Part shown: positions 43,141 through 54,000 of the stretch, in pieces | Layout: the number at the start of each line of letters is the position of its first letter | How positions within the stretch are numbered: the stretch's first letter is position 1 | NCBI GenBank assembly: GCA_001599595.1 | Contig: BCHH01000001.1 | Coordinates: 957,935-1,021,934 of the forward strand | Reading direction: 5' to 3' | Origin: Beverwykella pulmonaria | Taxonomy: Eukaryota; Ascomycota; Dothideomycetes; Pleosporales; Melanommataceae | DNA length: 64,000 bases | Program-made: the position numbers and the translations under genes | The notes under the pieces: generated by a model | Told to the model about the DNA's origin: nothing | The model's input: only the letters and a program-made list of their open reading frames with translations | The model's database searches: none

Positions 43141-44016
43141 ATGTCATCCAAGTTAATTGCAATTGTTGCTGGTGTTGGGGCGGGCACTGGAGCCTCGATT
43201 GCTCGCAAGTTTGCAGCCACATACCCCGTTGTACTGCTTGCCCGTAACCCAGATAACTACGAAGGCCTGGCGAAGGAGATCAATGACAAGGGCGGCAAAG
43301 CGATCGGTATCAGCACCGACATTTCAGACTCGAAGAGTGTGAGGAATGCCATAGATACCATCAAGAAGGAGTTTGGGTCTGACGTTGGAGCCGCGGTATG
43401 TCCATGCTACATTAATCCAATAGATATGTCAAGTCGTTCCGGCACTCATGCTTGGAAATAGGCTGCGATTTTCAACGCCAGCGGTGGCTTCCTACGCAAG
43501 CCCTTCCTTGAGCTACCTGAAGAAGTCTTCTCCACGTCCCTTGACGTTAGCGCCAAAGGCGGATTCTACTTCTCGCAGGCAACGCTTCCACTGCTGCTCA
43601 AGGGTGTTCAGCAAAAGTCTCAGCACCCCCCTTCCCTAATCTTCACCGGTGCAACGGCCTCAGTCAAAGCCAATGCACAGATGGCTTCCTTTGCAACTGG
43701 GAAGTGGGCGCTACGAGCATTGAGTCAGTCTTTGGCTCGGGAGTTTGGTCCCCAGGGCGTGCATGTCTCTCATGCCATTATTGATGGTGTGATTGATATT
43801 CCTCGAACCAAGGAGTGGTTCAAGGACTTGGGTCCTGAGGCAAAGTTGAGTCCGGATGGAGTATGTTTACTTTCCTGCTTATAGGAAACTTCGATGTAAA
43901 TTGGGATGTTCGACTGACCTCCTTAGATTGCAAATGATTACTGGTGGCTACACACGCAGCCCGTTACTAATTTCACATGGGAGATCGATCTCAGGCCCGC
44001 GATAGAGAAGTGGTAA
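43141..44016 (+). CDS. Short-chain dehydrogenase/reductase with Phe replacing catalytic Tyr, three exons
   Basis: Exons 43141-43395, 43462-43860 and 43927-44016 (both introns 66 bp, GTATGT donors) join at phase 0 to give 247 aa. The Rossmann start is visible as AGVGAGTGASIARKF, the NAG-type motif as NASGG (residues 90-94), and the active-site region as SFATGKWALRALSQSLARE. In a classical SDR the motif would be Y-x3-K; here Phe162 takes the Tyr position and Lys166 is kept. To my knowledge a widespread SDR subgroup shares the FATGK/FAAGK form, so the change is probably inherited rather than a mutation. NAD(P) binding is expected; whether the protein is catalytic, and on what, is unknown. The C-terminus (NDYWWLHTQPVTNFTWEIDLRP) fits that subgroup. 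Confidence 0.9.
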
Positions 44017-44478
44017 AGATAAGGAATCTACCGTCACGGTTGCAAGGCTATTAGTGGTCGCGAATACTATTGGAGTGAATACAGCAATGCATGATGCAAG
44101 AATTGTCGCTTAGTCATGAACACATTCCACTTTCTCCAGAATTTTGACAGTCATTGCTGTGTCACCGTCAATTTCTATTGTGGCTGTCGGGGGAAGTTTT
44201 CAATGGGGTGAATTGCCCAGAGGTGTCAACAAAGTGATCAGGGTATTAAGCAGACCCAAACTTTCGAAATATCAAAAACTTTCCCCGGCAACCATAGTGC
44301 ATGCCAGAATTTCAGTTCGAGTAGCGTGCATTCTTACGCACTTGCCTTCGTAACCATATCACGTACGTGATATATCTGTCCGTGTATTCTACCACCGGTG
44401 ATGCCGCGTGTACTCTATCTACTCTTGTCTACCGTCCCTCTACATTATTCCACTTACAACCCTTGGGCAAACTCAATC
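44017..44478. other. Promoter side of the secreted-protein gene
   Basis: 462 bp between two plus-strand genes. It contains an 18-bp palindrome at 44356-44373. An in-frame ATG at 44401 would lengthen the next protein by 26 residues and bury its signal peptide, so it is not preferred. Confidence 0.5.
44356..44373. promoter_or_regulatory. 18-bp perfect palindrome ATATCACGTACGTGATAT
   Basis: Each half is the exact reverse complement of the other with no spacer. The core CACGTACGTG contains overlapping CACGT/ACGTG half-sites like those bound by bHLH or bZIP dimers. It lies 106 bp before the preferred ATG of the cysteine-rich secreted protein. Regulatory function is inference. Confidence 0.6.
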
Positions 44479-45303
44479 ATGATGCTCTTTTCTAGCCTAT
44501 TCGTACTTCTTCCCCTTGCGACTTCCGTATCATCTTGGGCACATAATGACACCGTACAAGACGATGTCAGATCCAACAAACCAGTTCAATACTCCTCCCA
44601 TGATGCGACAAAATGCTCTCAAACCCCTCCAAACTATTACCCAACCCTTGACCCACCATCTGACAGTGGCATATCTCCCTGGAACGACAACGGCCGCTCC
44701 GAATCCCTTGACTACTTAAACACCTGGATCAGCTGTCCCCGGCGGTACCTCAACTGCTGCAAATGTCCCCGCGACCGACGCTGCCGCCGTCCTCCATTGC
44801 CCAAAGCCACTACCAAACCCGCGCCTCCACCTCCGCATATCTACTCCTCTATACCTAATGAACTGGTTGCGCTCACCGACCTACAGCTCGCACACTCAGA
44901 AGATGTCAAAGCACCAGAGAGGAACGAATGCAAATCGGCGAGATGTAGTGAGAGAGCGAACACGTGTGGAAGTGGTGGGTATTGTGTTTGTCAGGGTGGA
45001 ATGAAGGGGGGTTCTGGGAATGTGCCTGAGGCGCTGAATGTTTATGTGGATGCGGGGGTTGCTTGTGGCCAACCTTGTGAGAGCTTGTTTTGTTCGGAGG
45101 TTGATGGGATCGAGGGATGCTTTCAAGATCCGAAGACTGGGGTGGAAGGGCATAATGAAGTGGACACTACGGATTCGGCGGGGCATGGGACAATTCAGAT
45201 ACCCAGAGTTGGAAGGGTTGATGAACCCCGTGGCCCTACCGGTCTTGATGGGGGTGTTAGGGGAATGTTTAAAGAGATCGAACTCGGACCTCAGCTTACC
45301 TAA
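44479..45303 (+). CDS. Secreted cysteine-rich protein, 274 aa
   Basis: The ATG at 44479 gives an N-terminal signal peptide (MMLFSSLFVLLPLATSVSSWA) with likely cleavage near residue 20. The mature part has 15 cysteines in three groups: around SCPRRYLNCCKCPRDRRC, around NECKSARCSERANTCGSGGYCVCQGG (EGF-like spacing), and around GVACGQPCESLFC with a final EGC. Between them are Pro-rich linkers (KPAPPPP). No transmembrane segment or GPI signal was seen. Secreted Cys-rich fungal proteins include cell-wall proteins and host-interaction effectors; which applies here cannot be told. The coding strand flips from C-rich to G/T-rich at about 44930. One exon. Confidence 0.7.
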   Translation: MMLFSSLFVLLPLATSVSSWAHNDTVQDDVRSNKPVQYSSHDATKCSQTPPNYYPTLDPPSDSGISPWNDNGRSESLDYLNTWISCPRRYLNCCKCPRDRRCRRPPLPKATTKPAPPPPHIYSSIPNELVALTDLQLAHSEDVKAPERNECKSARCSERANTCGSGGYCVCQGGMKGGSGNVPEALNVYVDAGVACGQPCESLFCSEVDGIEGCFQDPKTGVEGHNEVDTTDSAGHGTIQIPRVGRVDEPRGPTGLDGGVRGMFKEIELGPQLT

Positions 45304-46560
45304 GTATCAATAGTATTTAGCTTTGAATTTAATCTGGACTTCCTCAAATATAACTTTTGAATCCAAGGTCTCCAGAATTACTCGAAGATTTCTATATAAA
45401 AACTCGCTGCTGGAATACAGACAGCTGACCATCGGGATATGGGGCTGCATTTCTCTCAGCACAATCACCTCTTAGTCATTTGCCCTATCCCATATTGTTC
45501 CGAAAGCGCACGTGGACATTGTCTTAAAAAACCAACCATGGGAAATTGCTATCTACTGTAAGGAAAACCCAATCTTCAAACCGTCCGAGGAACACTACCC
45601 GCTTTATCAGAAGATCAACATGTCCGATTCTAGCTCTCGATCCAGCCCTACGTCTTAGGAAGATCCCATAGCGAGAAACTACATATAGGCATCACCCGAC
45701 TCGACTCCATCCGCTGCTCTCAGTCAAAGTCTGCAAGACAAAATGCACCCCGTGGTAAACGCTTCAGCAAAGTCGATGTGCGTTCATAACTCCATTTTCA
45801 CTTTCTACATACTAACAACTTCTTTAACGTTAGTTCTAACACATGTCAAGCTTCTAGAGGGGCCGAAATCTGAGAGCCTTTTCTAGGCTATGATTACGAG
45901 AACCCAAATGCATCTCGCTATGCTCAGAGTTGCCGCTAGACGGGTCTGCGGCTATTGCCACAAGGCTTCCTCGCCTAGCTACCAGGGAACGGGGCTAGCA
46001 ACAGCAGGAAAAGCACTAGGATTCCAAGGGAGATCCCGGGGTCAACAAGAACTGTACTAAAGCGAGGATAAGTTTAAACTATAATAGGCTTGGGCTCTTC
46101 GTCTTAGTGTGTTAGATGAGGTAGATATCCTAACAGCTGTCTTGTTTGGATAGGGTAAGGGATAAAAAGCATGTCTAGTCAATGATGCAGAAAATAGAAA
46201 GATTATATACATGAAAAATTCTTCGCCTTCGATGTTTTACAGTATATCATCTTGTTGGTTGTAACCATCGAAAAGGTGCCCTCTTGCGAATCCCCACACG
46301 TAGCCTATGTATAATCACGCTCATATGAAGAATACACGAGCTATCAACCACCTCAGGAAGGTGCACACCCCAAACAATCATTCCTGCGATTTGTGCATGA
46401 AGGGATGACGCTGCTCGTGCCATTTACGCTTCCTTTGGCGGTAGATTAATGAGATCAGCTGGCCAATTAGCCCTTAACTATGTGAAATTCACACTTGGAA
46501 GTCAACTTAAACACTGCTATGGCACAACTTAAGAAACATTTTATCCCAACCCAACAATAC
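45304..46560. other. Gene-poor region
   Basis: No supported gene, RNA or repeat. AT-leaning in places. Confidence 0.45.
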
Positions 46561-46564
46561 TCGG

Positions 46565-46957
46565 CTAGCAGAGACGTAGACTCGAATACAAAGGTTGACA
46601 TGATTCTAGAATGTTCGAGAGAAGCTCGCCTATCCTCGGACCGTCGGCGGCCTTGTAGCGTGCCAAGAGAGTGAATGCTCGTCTCCGGTACTGGTCCCAC
46701 GGCTTCCGGCCTCCCTCACTCTTATTAAAACGCCACCGCTGTAACAATATCAAACTATGGACCAAAGATAACTCGTGCAGATGCAGGGATTCCGGCCTTG
46801 CGGTTCTCTTCGCCCTCGCCCTTCGCTTTGTCAATACCACCACAATGCACGCACAGCACCACGCCTCCGCAACATGGACAGGACGTAGCACCATCACAAA
46901 AAATTGAAGCACATAGTAGGTAAGAGAAGATACTATTGGATTCGTTATATGACACAT
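46565..46957 (-). pseudogene. Possible gene relic with Cys-x2-Cys pairs
   Basis: Two overlapping minus-strand frames look protein-like in successive segments. One (46905-46770) reads CDGATSCPCCGG, then CVHCGG, like a zinc-ribbon with paired C-x2-C motifs. The other (46755-46590) continues RWRFNKSEGGRKPWDQY and a helical end. The gap that would join them is only about 37 bp and lacks good splice sites, so a frameshifted relic is as likely as a gene. No family is recognised. Confidence 0.25.
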
Positions 46958-46979
46958 GCGGGCTGTACGCCGCTATACG

Positions 46980-47700
46980 CTAGAAGCAAATAATATACTC
47001 TAGATATCGCACTGCAACCTGCCTAGACCAACCTAGCAGATCAACGTCTCCTCCTTCGGGTTTCTTTTTTCCATCGTCCTTCTTCGGGTCTTTCTTGCTA
47101 ATATTGAACTTGGCGCCGCCAAGGTCGAGCAAGTCCTCATCAGAGAGCTTCTCGACCTCAGCCTCTAGCTCATTGCCTTTCTTCTCGAACTCTTTAACAG
47201 GTTAGACTTCAAAGACACTTGTAATCCTCATCACCCAGTTCAGTTAGGACGTGGCGATACTCATCCACGTGGTCCACCCTGTACTGAAGGTGCTGTTCCC
47301 GATCTACCTCCGCGGTGACCTCGACTTCCCAGGCTACTCGATGAAGATGATTGTCATCTGCTTCACAAGTGGTTGACGGGTACAAGTAGCATTCCTGACA
47401 ACAGCAAGAAGGCTGTTTCTGGCGGCGGTTGCTATCGCCAGGTTGGTCCTCGGTGACCATCTCAGCACTGATCTCGGCCATGTGCTGGTGAATTTTGGAC
47501 CAGCACCGCCGCTGGGGTCCTTGGACACGCACTTCTCTCACCGGAGCTCTTGAACCAAGCGCTGTTGTTGTTGAACAAGTTGGCCGGGCTCTTCGAAGAC
47601 AGCCTGACGCGGCCTACGAATGGGAATGATCGTAAAGCGTCCGCCACCAACCCTAGGCGTCTCGGGGATGCGTCCGGATCTTCGCACTTGACCTCAAGTC
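46980..47700 (-). pseudogene. Possible relic of a multi-exon gene
   Basis: Protein-like pieces occur on the minus strand in different frames. Near 47670-47550: GRFTIIPIRRPRQAVFEEP then a Gln run, ending at a GTGAGA donor. Near 47480-47260: HMAEISAEMVTEDQPGD and YRVDHVDEYRHVLTELG. Near 47195-47030: EFEKKGNELEAEVEKLSDED then LLDLGGAKFNISKKD and a Lys/Asp-rich tail. A stop or a very short intron with CTAAC separates the last two. I could not find a complete in-frame chain from an ATG. It may be a decayed gene or one with unusual splicing. Confidence 0.3.
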
Positions 47701-48062
47701 CAAGAGGGGATTGATTAGTGCCTAGAATTCTATAAGGGTGCTTTTACTATCGAGCAGACGTTCGAGCCAGGATAGTGCCACTTGACCCTATGCAGCCTGT
47801 GCCGACTATGAGTTTACCGGTGCATATCTACTTTGCCATAGTCATCCTGGGCTACGGGCAGGTGGCGCAGAAGTTGACCCGGGCCTGGAAGAGAACTAGC
47901 ATATGCCCAACATATGTACCCTTGTCTGTCAGATACATGCGGAGTGTTTCCTGCAAAGTCTTGAATCGAGTTTGTAGACGGCTTTCGCTGAGCTTTGAGG
48001 TTCTACGTACAAGAGAAGTTTCATGAGAGGGACTAATGAGAAGTTTAGGGCGGTTGGGAGGA

Positions 48063-48431
48063 TCAAAAAGCAAAGATAGCCGGACTTAACTGAAGTATTG
48101 ACTGAATACAGTCTTCCTCGCCCGGCAGGGTGTAAATAGGATGGGACGGGGCGCTGGTTGTCGTGCTGCTCGGTGATCCATCAGCGGGAAGGAGCAATTC
48201 ACATCGTGCGGTCCAGCTAGCGCCCTCCACTTGCCTTGCTCTTGCTGGTCCAGCTCTTTCGTCGACGCCAACATGTTCCACAAATATCAGGTCACGTCTT
48301 CTATCAACGTGCCTTACAATCTTGAACGCCACATTCAGCCATTGATCGCTATAAAGAGAGCAAAGCCTTCCGCCTGACGGTGTTAGGACCCTAGCGCAGG
48401 AACGAACAAGGCAGCGTATATCTTCCTGCAT
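48063..48431 (-). CDS. Doubtful ORF or exon, unknown
   Basis: An ATG-led frame of 122 codons starts MQEDIRCLVRSCARVLTPSG. A GTAAGG donor after AFKI could splice into another open frame (KELDQQEQGKWRALAG). The first 40 residues faintly resemble the end of a class I methyltransferase (VL-P-G), but the nucleotide-binding motif is absent. Possibly another relic. Confidence 0.2.
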   Translation of the reverse strand: MQEDIRCLVRSCARVLTPSGGRLCSLYSDQWLNVAFKIVRHVDRRRDLIFVEHVGVDERAGPARARQVEGASWTARCELLLPADGSPSSTTTSAPSHPIYTLPGEEDCIQSILQLSPAIFAF

Positions 48432-48797
48432 TCTGTGTTCCTTGGCCGTGAAAAGGTAGATTTAAGCGAGAAGAAGTACTGTTTGAATGTGACCCTGTGG
48501 CTGCTAATATATGGCTGCAGCCCTTTTATGCAATCTCGACCCAAAGAAAACAAAACGCCTCTCTGAAGAAAGCAAGCAATTCCTTTCCTACGGTCCTGTA
48601 GACTTTTTGAGACGTTGCTGGTGCGCCAATAGAAATGCACGACAATCCCAGTTGCACCTTATATGCGAACCCAAGCAACCCAATGGTTGTATGCAACCAT
48701 CTAATGCCGCCTACCCGACAGCCGCTCTCTTTCCACCATCAATACACATTACCCCCATTCTCCATATTTCTCTCCATCGTAGGCCCTCTTTCTCTCA
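48432..48797. other. Intergenic region
   Basis: No gene was seen. This is the 3' side of the Apq12-like gene. Confidence 0.5.
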
Positions 48798-49334
48798 CTA
48801 GCCCTTCCTACCCCTCCCCCTCGCCTTCATCTGCTCCCTAACCCTCCTCTCCTGCTCCACCTTCCACCCACTCTGCAGCTTCCCTACCTCTCCACTGTAC
48901 CGGTCATACTGCCCCTCCCAATACTCCACTAACGCTTTTACATCCTCGATAAACCCGTCCATGCCCCTATTATACACCCAAAATCCCACAAACCCCACCG
49001 AGCCCCACACCATCAGCTTAAACACGAGCACCACCCAGAACATTACCGCGCGGTACGCCATACCCACGATTTTGAAGGAGAGGAAGAGGAAGACGACAAA
49101 CATGAGGATCGAGACGAAATCTGGTTGGTGCAGCATGCGGAGGAGGAACGGCGAGAGGTGCGATTCGAGGGTGGTGAAGAGGGCGTAGAGGGTCGAAAGC
49201 GTGGTGAGAAGGGGATTGAGGAGTGTCGGGGGGAGGAGTGTGGTCAGCATGGGGAGATAGTCTGGGAGTTTGTTAGTGGACATGTTTGCGTGTAGTTGGG
49301 GGGAATTTAGGAGCGTGCCTTGTATCATCTCCAT
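48798..49334 (-). CDS. Apq12-like nuclear envelope/ER membrane protein
   Basis: The 178-aa protein from the ATG at 49334 has a Leu/Thr/Pro-rich N-terminal half (LPMLTTLLPPTLLNPLLTTL) and a long hydrophobic region around residues 90-135 that includes FVSILMFVVFLFLSFKIVGM and MFWVVLVFKLMVWGSVGFVG. An amphipathic charged tail (YDRYSGEVGKLQSGWKVEQERRVREQMK) follows. The pattern matches fungal Apq12 proteins, which support nuclear pore assembly and membrane homeostasis; this is a family-level call from the order of features. An in-frame ATG 17 codons later (49283) could also serve. The frame is open far upstream, but that sequence does not look coding. Confidence 0.6.
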   Translation of the reverse strand: MEMIQGTLLNSPQLHANMSTNKLPDYLPMLTTLLPPTLLNPLLTTLSTLYALFTTLESHLSPFLLRMLHQPDFVSILMFVVFLFLSFKIVGMAYRAVMFWVVLVFKLMVWGSVGFVGFWVYNRGMDGFIEDVKALVEYWEGQYDRYSGEVGKLQSGWKVEQERRVREQMKARGRGRKG

Positions 49335-50389
49335 GGCTGGCAGTGCGGACGATGTGTCGCGGGGTCGAGTAAGTGGGATGTTATTGTGCGACGCCAACGC
49401 GATTCGGCCAGCGTACTGTGGTGTTGAAGGCGCTCGCAAGTAAGAAAGCAAATGCGCTGTCGGAAACTCGTTCACATCCGCAGGGATATGGCCCGCATCT
49501 TGTTTCGATGTATTGTGACAGATGTCTGTCTCGATGGGTCCGTTTGTTGTTGTAAACGTCCTTGGACTGCTCCCTAGGATGGGGCTGCATAATTCTCTTG
49601 GCATTGCGACATGAGACAGACGGGAAGTACGCCATAATTTTGGGTGGCCCATGCATGCAAGCCATATCACCACCAAACCTTGATCCTGAGCCGACCCGAC
49701 CAGGTATTGCGCAACGTATGAGGCATCAACGTGCATCATGCGGGAATTGCCCTGAATAACAAATACTTACTTGCTCAACAACGACTTACTACTCGCATTA
49801 ACGTTGAGGGAGGCCGATTGTTCTCGTAGTTGAAGCACAGCAAATGATGATTATGTAAGTTTGGGCAAATGTTTCAATATATTGTTGGCCCTTCATATGG
49901 GTGTAAATGCGCTATCTGGCTACATATCCTCGTGGCTTCCATATCCATGCCATCAACCACTGCATCAGCCATTATCAGTCCACCTTGGGGTTCTGATGAA
50001 GTAAAGAAAGAGGCCATATGCCTTGTGTAGGTGACAGAATGTCTGGTATCACAAAAAGAATCCCCCCAAACGCCCGAGCAACAAATCGTGTGTGGTCGTC
50101 AATATATATAAAGAAAGGCAAATAGTGAGTGCGAGGTAGATACCGAAAAATCATGTAGACACATGAATAGGATTGGTGGCATTATGATGCTGCGTGGTCA
50201 AGCACGAGCATGTCAGGTCTGCGTCGAGCGAGGGGCGGGAAGAGAGTCGAATGACTTCTGGGGTGCTGAATGTAAAATGTTCTTGTGAACATGCGCCACC
50301 CCGAAGGGGCAGTTGGACATTTGTCGTCCAACCTTGCTGATCTTGGAGAGTTGGAGATACTATTTCCGAATGGTTCATCCAAGACCCCT
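49335..50389. other. Intergenic region
   Basis: About 1 kb between two minus-strand genes. No gene, RNA or repeat was recognised. Confidence 0.5.
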
Positions 50390-51028
50390 TCACACACTGT
50401 CGTCGTAGCGTGCGTAGGAAAGGTAGAGTGGGCGGTCAGATTGAACCGAAGGGCGAACAGGGTCGCGTGGGGGAGAGCTAAAGTTGATGTTGAAGTCGAA
50501 GTCGCTGAATGCCGACACTTGTGACATGGAAGGATGGTGGAGATAAGGCGATCCCGCATGGGACTTGCGAGACGCATGTGAGCCTCTCCGGGGGAAGTCG
50601 CCAGAAGGAGAGCAGGGCGAGTATGGAGTTGGCGGCCGGTCGGCAATAGATGAAGCAGTGCTGGACTTTCGTCGAGTACGGTCTGGTTTCCTGATTGTAG
50701 CGGGAGGGGACATTGCTGGCTCTCGCGGTGACGGGGGGAAATCGAAATATCCGAGTTCCTTCTCGAATATGCTGGGGGTCCTGGTGGTGCGGACGAGAGC
50801 CGGTTGTGTAGGGTTGATACCGTACTTCTCAGGTCGCCTTGTATACTGACTAGGTCGACGCCATGATTCAAACTCGGCGTCGTCGAGAGGAGTTACAGCT
50901 CGGAGCGAGAAGCCTCGGAGCTTCCTCTGAGACCGCTTCCAGAGGAAAAGACCCATAGTGAGGACCAAGGTCAGAATGAGAGTGCCTAGAATGGCAGCGA
51001 GAAGGATCCAGATGCTCTTCTCCGTCAT
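50390..51028 (-). CDS. Single-pass membrane protein, 212 aa, unknown function
   Basis: The ATG at 51028 gives MTEKSIWILLAAILGTLI, one transmembrane helix (about residues 6-29) acting as a signal anchor, then a basic stop-transfer KRSQRKLRG. The juxtamembrane part FSLRAVTPLDDAEFESWRR looks conserved. The rest is a Ser/Pro/Arg-rich cytosolic tail with many SPP/TPYSP-type sites for proline-directed kinases. No catalytic domain was seen. The frame is open upstream of 51028, but there the sequence is a GAGT microsatellite leader, so this start is preferred. Confidence 0.65.
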   Translation of the reverse strand: MTEKSIWILLAAILGTLILTLVLTMGLFLWKRSQRKLRGFSLRAVTPLDDAEFESWRRPSQYTRRPEKYGINPTQPALVRTTRTPSIFEKELGYFDFPPSPREPAMSPPATIRKPDRTRRKSSTASSIADRPPTPYSPCSPSGDFPRRGSHASRKSHAGSPYLHHPSMSQVSAFSDFDFNINFSSPPRDPVRPSVQSDRPLYLSYARYDDSV

Positions 51029-51044
51029 TGTTTTGATGAGGAGA

Positions 51045-51063
51045 GAGTGAGTGAGTGAGTGAG
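51045..51063. repeat. (GAGT)n microsatellite
   Basis: Almost five GAGT units lie just 5' of the membrane-protein start codon (minus strand). Confidence 0.85.
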
Positions 51064-54000
51064 ATTGAGTGAACCTGCTCTTGATATAATGCTTGAGGCT
51101 GATCTTGAAGAGAAGGTGCAGGTAGAGCAGGGCTGGTGCGGCGTGGTTGGTAGCAACACGGTCAGCCACGCACTCCAACAAACGAATGTTGAAACGGTAG
51201 AGAGCTCAGGTCGAATCCTGGAGACGACGGGTCGGGGCCAAATGCTGATGGGAAGGAGAGAGTTGACAAAGCCCCAATTGAAAGCAAGAATCAAGCTGGC
51301 TAGCCGACCATGATGGTCATGGACAAGGAACGGAGAGGAACAACCCGGGACATCTGATTGCTAAAGGGCAGGCTGGATTTGGAATGTAAGGGCAGAGATG
51401 CGGGTAAAGTACTGCGGGAAAGGCGGAGGGGCTCAGCAGGCGTGAAGCACGGTCATGCGTAGATAGCCTCGCTCCACCAAAGCCGCAAGAGGAAGGGTGG
51501 TGCGAAAAAATGGGGAAAGCGCTCGGCAGAGACAGTGAGGGAGGGGGGGCAGCCGTGCAGATTATAGACAGAGACGGCGGCCTTGGCGGGGAGTCTGCAG
51601 GTACAGACAGTGGTGGGCGTCCCAAGGTGCAGAGAGGCTGAAGTATCGGTGAGTGAGTGCCAAAGAGAGTGGAGCAATTTTACTTGCCTTGGAACACACT
51701 CTCCGCCGTTGGAAACAGACATGGTTCGAGGACGCTGGGACCACGATAGGCAGTTCGTCCGCGCAGTTCGCTACACGGTGCCTACAGGCCAGGCCCGCGC
51801 TACTCCACTCCCACAATCCTATCCTGGACGACGTGGCGGCCGTGGCGGTTGAGGTCAGCAACCCGGACGCCCTCGACGTACTCCAGTGCCGCCACGATAT
51901 GCTCTAGGGGCCGCCACGATATGACCTGGTGATAATGGCAGCACCTCAGTCTCCAGCAGCTCTCGCGGGCGGCGTCAGGAACCAGGAACCAGGCACCAAA
52001 GAATCTTTGCTTCTTCTGGGTGTGACGAGGCAAAACGTTGAAGCTTTGGAGCTGCGAGAGCGGGATGAGGAGGACGTGGCGGTTGTGTGCGGCAGCTTGG
52101 ATCGCTCTGGAGTCTGCAAGTCTGCTGTCCCCGGCCGTGCCCCTGACACGACGTCCGATCATCAGCAGGACACAAGCGTGCGCCATATCGATATCGGCAT
52201 GGCTGCTCTGGCAGCACATTGTGGCACCGGCCAATCCCCTCCTCGCAACGCGGGCTCTAGGATGCATCGTCCCGCAATGGCTTTCTTGTATCTTCGCCTC
52301 TCCCGGAGGACTACCAAACTCGGCATCTGAGCTGTGGAGTCACTTCCCAGCGTTTGCTGTCAATGTCAATGTCAATGACATGCAGTCCTCCAAAGTACGG
52401 TCAAGCGCAAGGAGCGTATATGCTCGCTCGCCAGTCGGATGAGCGTCGTGTGGCTCAGCCTGTCACGGCACTGCAAGCCGGACCTGGTGCAGGCAGGCAG
52501 CGTCCCTCATGCAGGATGCAAGATGCCATTCCAAGCAACCCAGCAGTTCCAAGTATTACGCCGTCGTTTGGCCACCGTTCTGCCATGTCAACAAGTGCTT
52601 ATGACAGCCTCCTAGCGCCCTGGTATCTGATACAGACGCCTATTTCCCTTGGGGCCCAATGGCAGTTGCAAGGCGAGCATCTTTCGCAGAAGGTATGCAT
52701 TCTCGAGCTGGAAGCTCGGAGGAATTCACAGCTGCCTCCAAGATGATTGCCAGCGCCGTCGCTATTTTGCGGAGCGATGCGATATCGCACCGTCAGACCG
52801 CTCATTTCAGTACCACATCATCTCGTTCCTCGGGTCGTTTAACAGTAGTCGCCGCTAGCTCTGATCTGCTGAATAGTCTCGACCTCGCTCTCCTCTACAC
52901 CTTTCAGTGGTCTGCTCGCCTAGCGTTAGAAATCTTCCCACGCGCTTCTTGCGCAAGAAAATATCCACTTCGCAACCTGTCATGCTTCCTGGCGATGCGC
53001 ATCATCGAGCTCTGCTTCAGACATGAGGGCTCCACACATCCGCGTCCCTGCTCCTGAGAGACGCGTAACATTGAAACATGCTCGACTGAACATTGTCATT
53101 GCGCACGGCAAACATCAAAGTGCAATTTGAATTTCTCCCTGATCTCCAGAACCGACCCGTACCGAAATGGATCCATCAAACCTCGCGGCGGCCATAACCA
53201 ATGCGGCAATGAAACCTGTCCATCGCTAGGGTGATCCGTCACCCAGCACACTTCCAGATCGGCGTTCAATAACCGTCGTGACTCAGAGGTAGCGAACTGA
53301 TGGAGACTGGAAATGTAAAAGAAAAGGCCCCAAAACCCTGACTCGTCGACAGCCTGTTGAGATAAGACGGTGTGGGAGGAGTCGAGACAGGGATTGCAAA
53401 AGGCCGCCTTCGCCATGACCTCGTAAGTCTCGTTCCTGGATTACTGTCACGGTTAAATGAGGGATTGCACGTGGATGTCGATCGTCAAACGCCACAGTGC
53501 GAGGGAGCCCTGCTTGGACAGCAACCTCTTGGCAGAATTTTTTTGATCGTGATGGTGAGGTTGAGGCGTTGAAAGATGAAACCTCACGACACCGCTCTTC
53601 CACTTGCTTTTTGCGGGCCCGGTGAAGAGTGTTGCTTTTATCTGATTTTATTATGGGGAATCCTAGAGAGGGTCGAAATACCACATCATCAGCGCTGTGA
53701 ACGTTTCGCTGAGAAGAGCTGGTGCCAGCTCGCTTTGGACCACCTGCATCAAGCAAATTTTCGCTTAGACCAATCATGAATCACATTCCTATCACATCCC
53801 ACCTCAGCGCTCTTCAAAGGCCACCACCGAGGGAGACGGTGGGATTGTAGGGAGCATTACCAGCTCGCTTGCTCCGAAACTAGAAGAGAATCGCCCCCCA
53901 GGTTGCATTCTCTCGCATCGCAACCGCAACCAAGGGGGGGTACGTACCCATCGTATATCTGCCGTGGATATCGCCACGGACAGAGACTCGATGAAGCTGT

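Noticed and set aside
32149..45303. Secondary-metabolite or aromatic-degradation gene cluster joining the monooxygenase, dehydrogenase and secreted protein
   Set aside because: They are separated by housekeeping genes (TMA46, OST4, RPL26), and no backbone enzyme, transporter or pathway regulator is present.
51140..51240. tRNA-like T-loop text (GGTCGAATCC)
   Set aside because: No matching A box, acceptor stem or anticodon arm could be built; similar GTTCGAATC strings at about 6913 and 57017 also failed.
51800..52267. 155-codon minus-strand ORF and a 133-codon plus-strand frame opposite
   Set aside because: Both frames are open because of local GC content; neither has a domain.
53283..53777. 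164-codon minus-strand ORF
   Set aside because: No motif, Arg/Ser/Leu-rich random-looking text, no splice partner.
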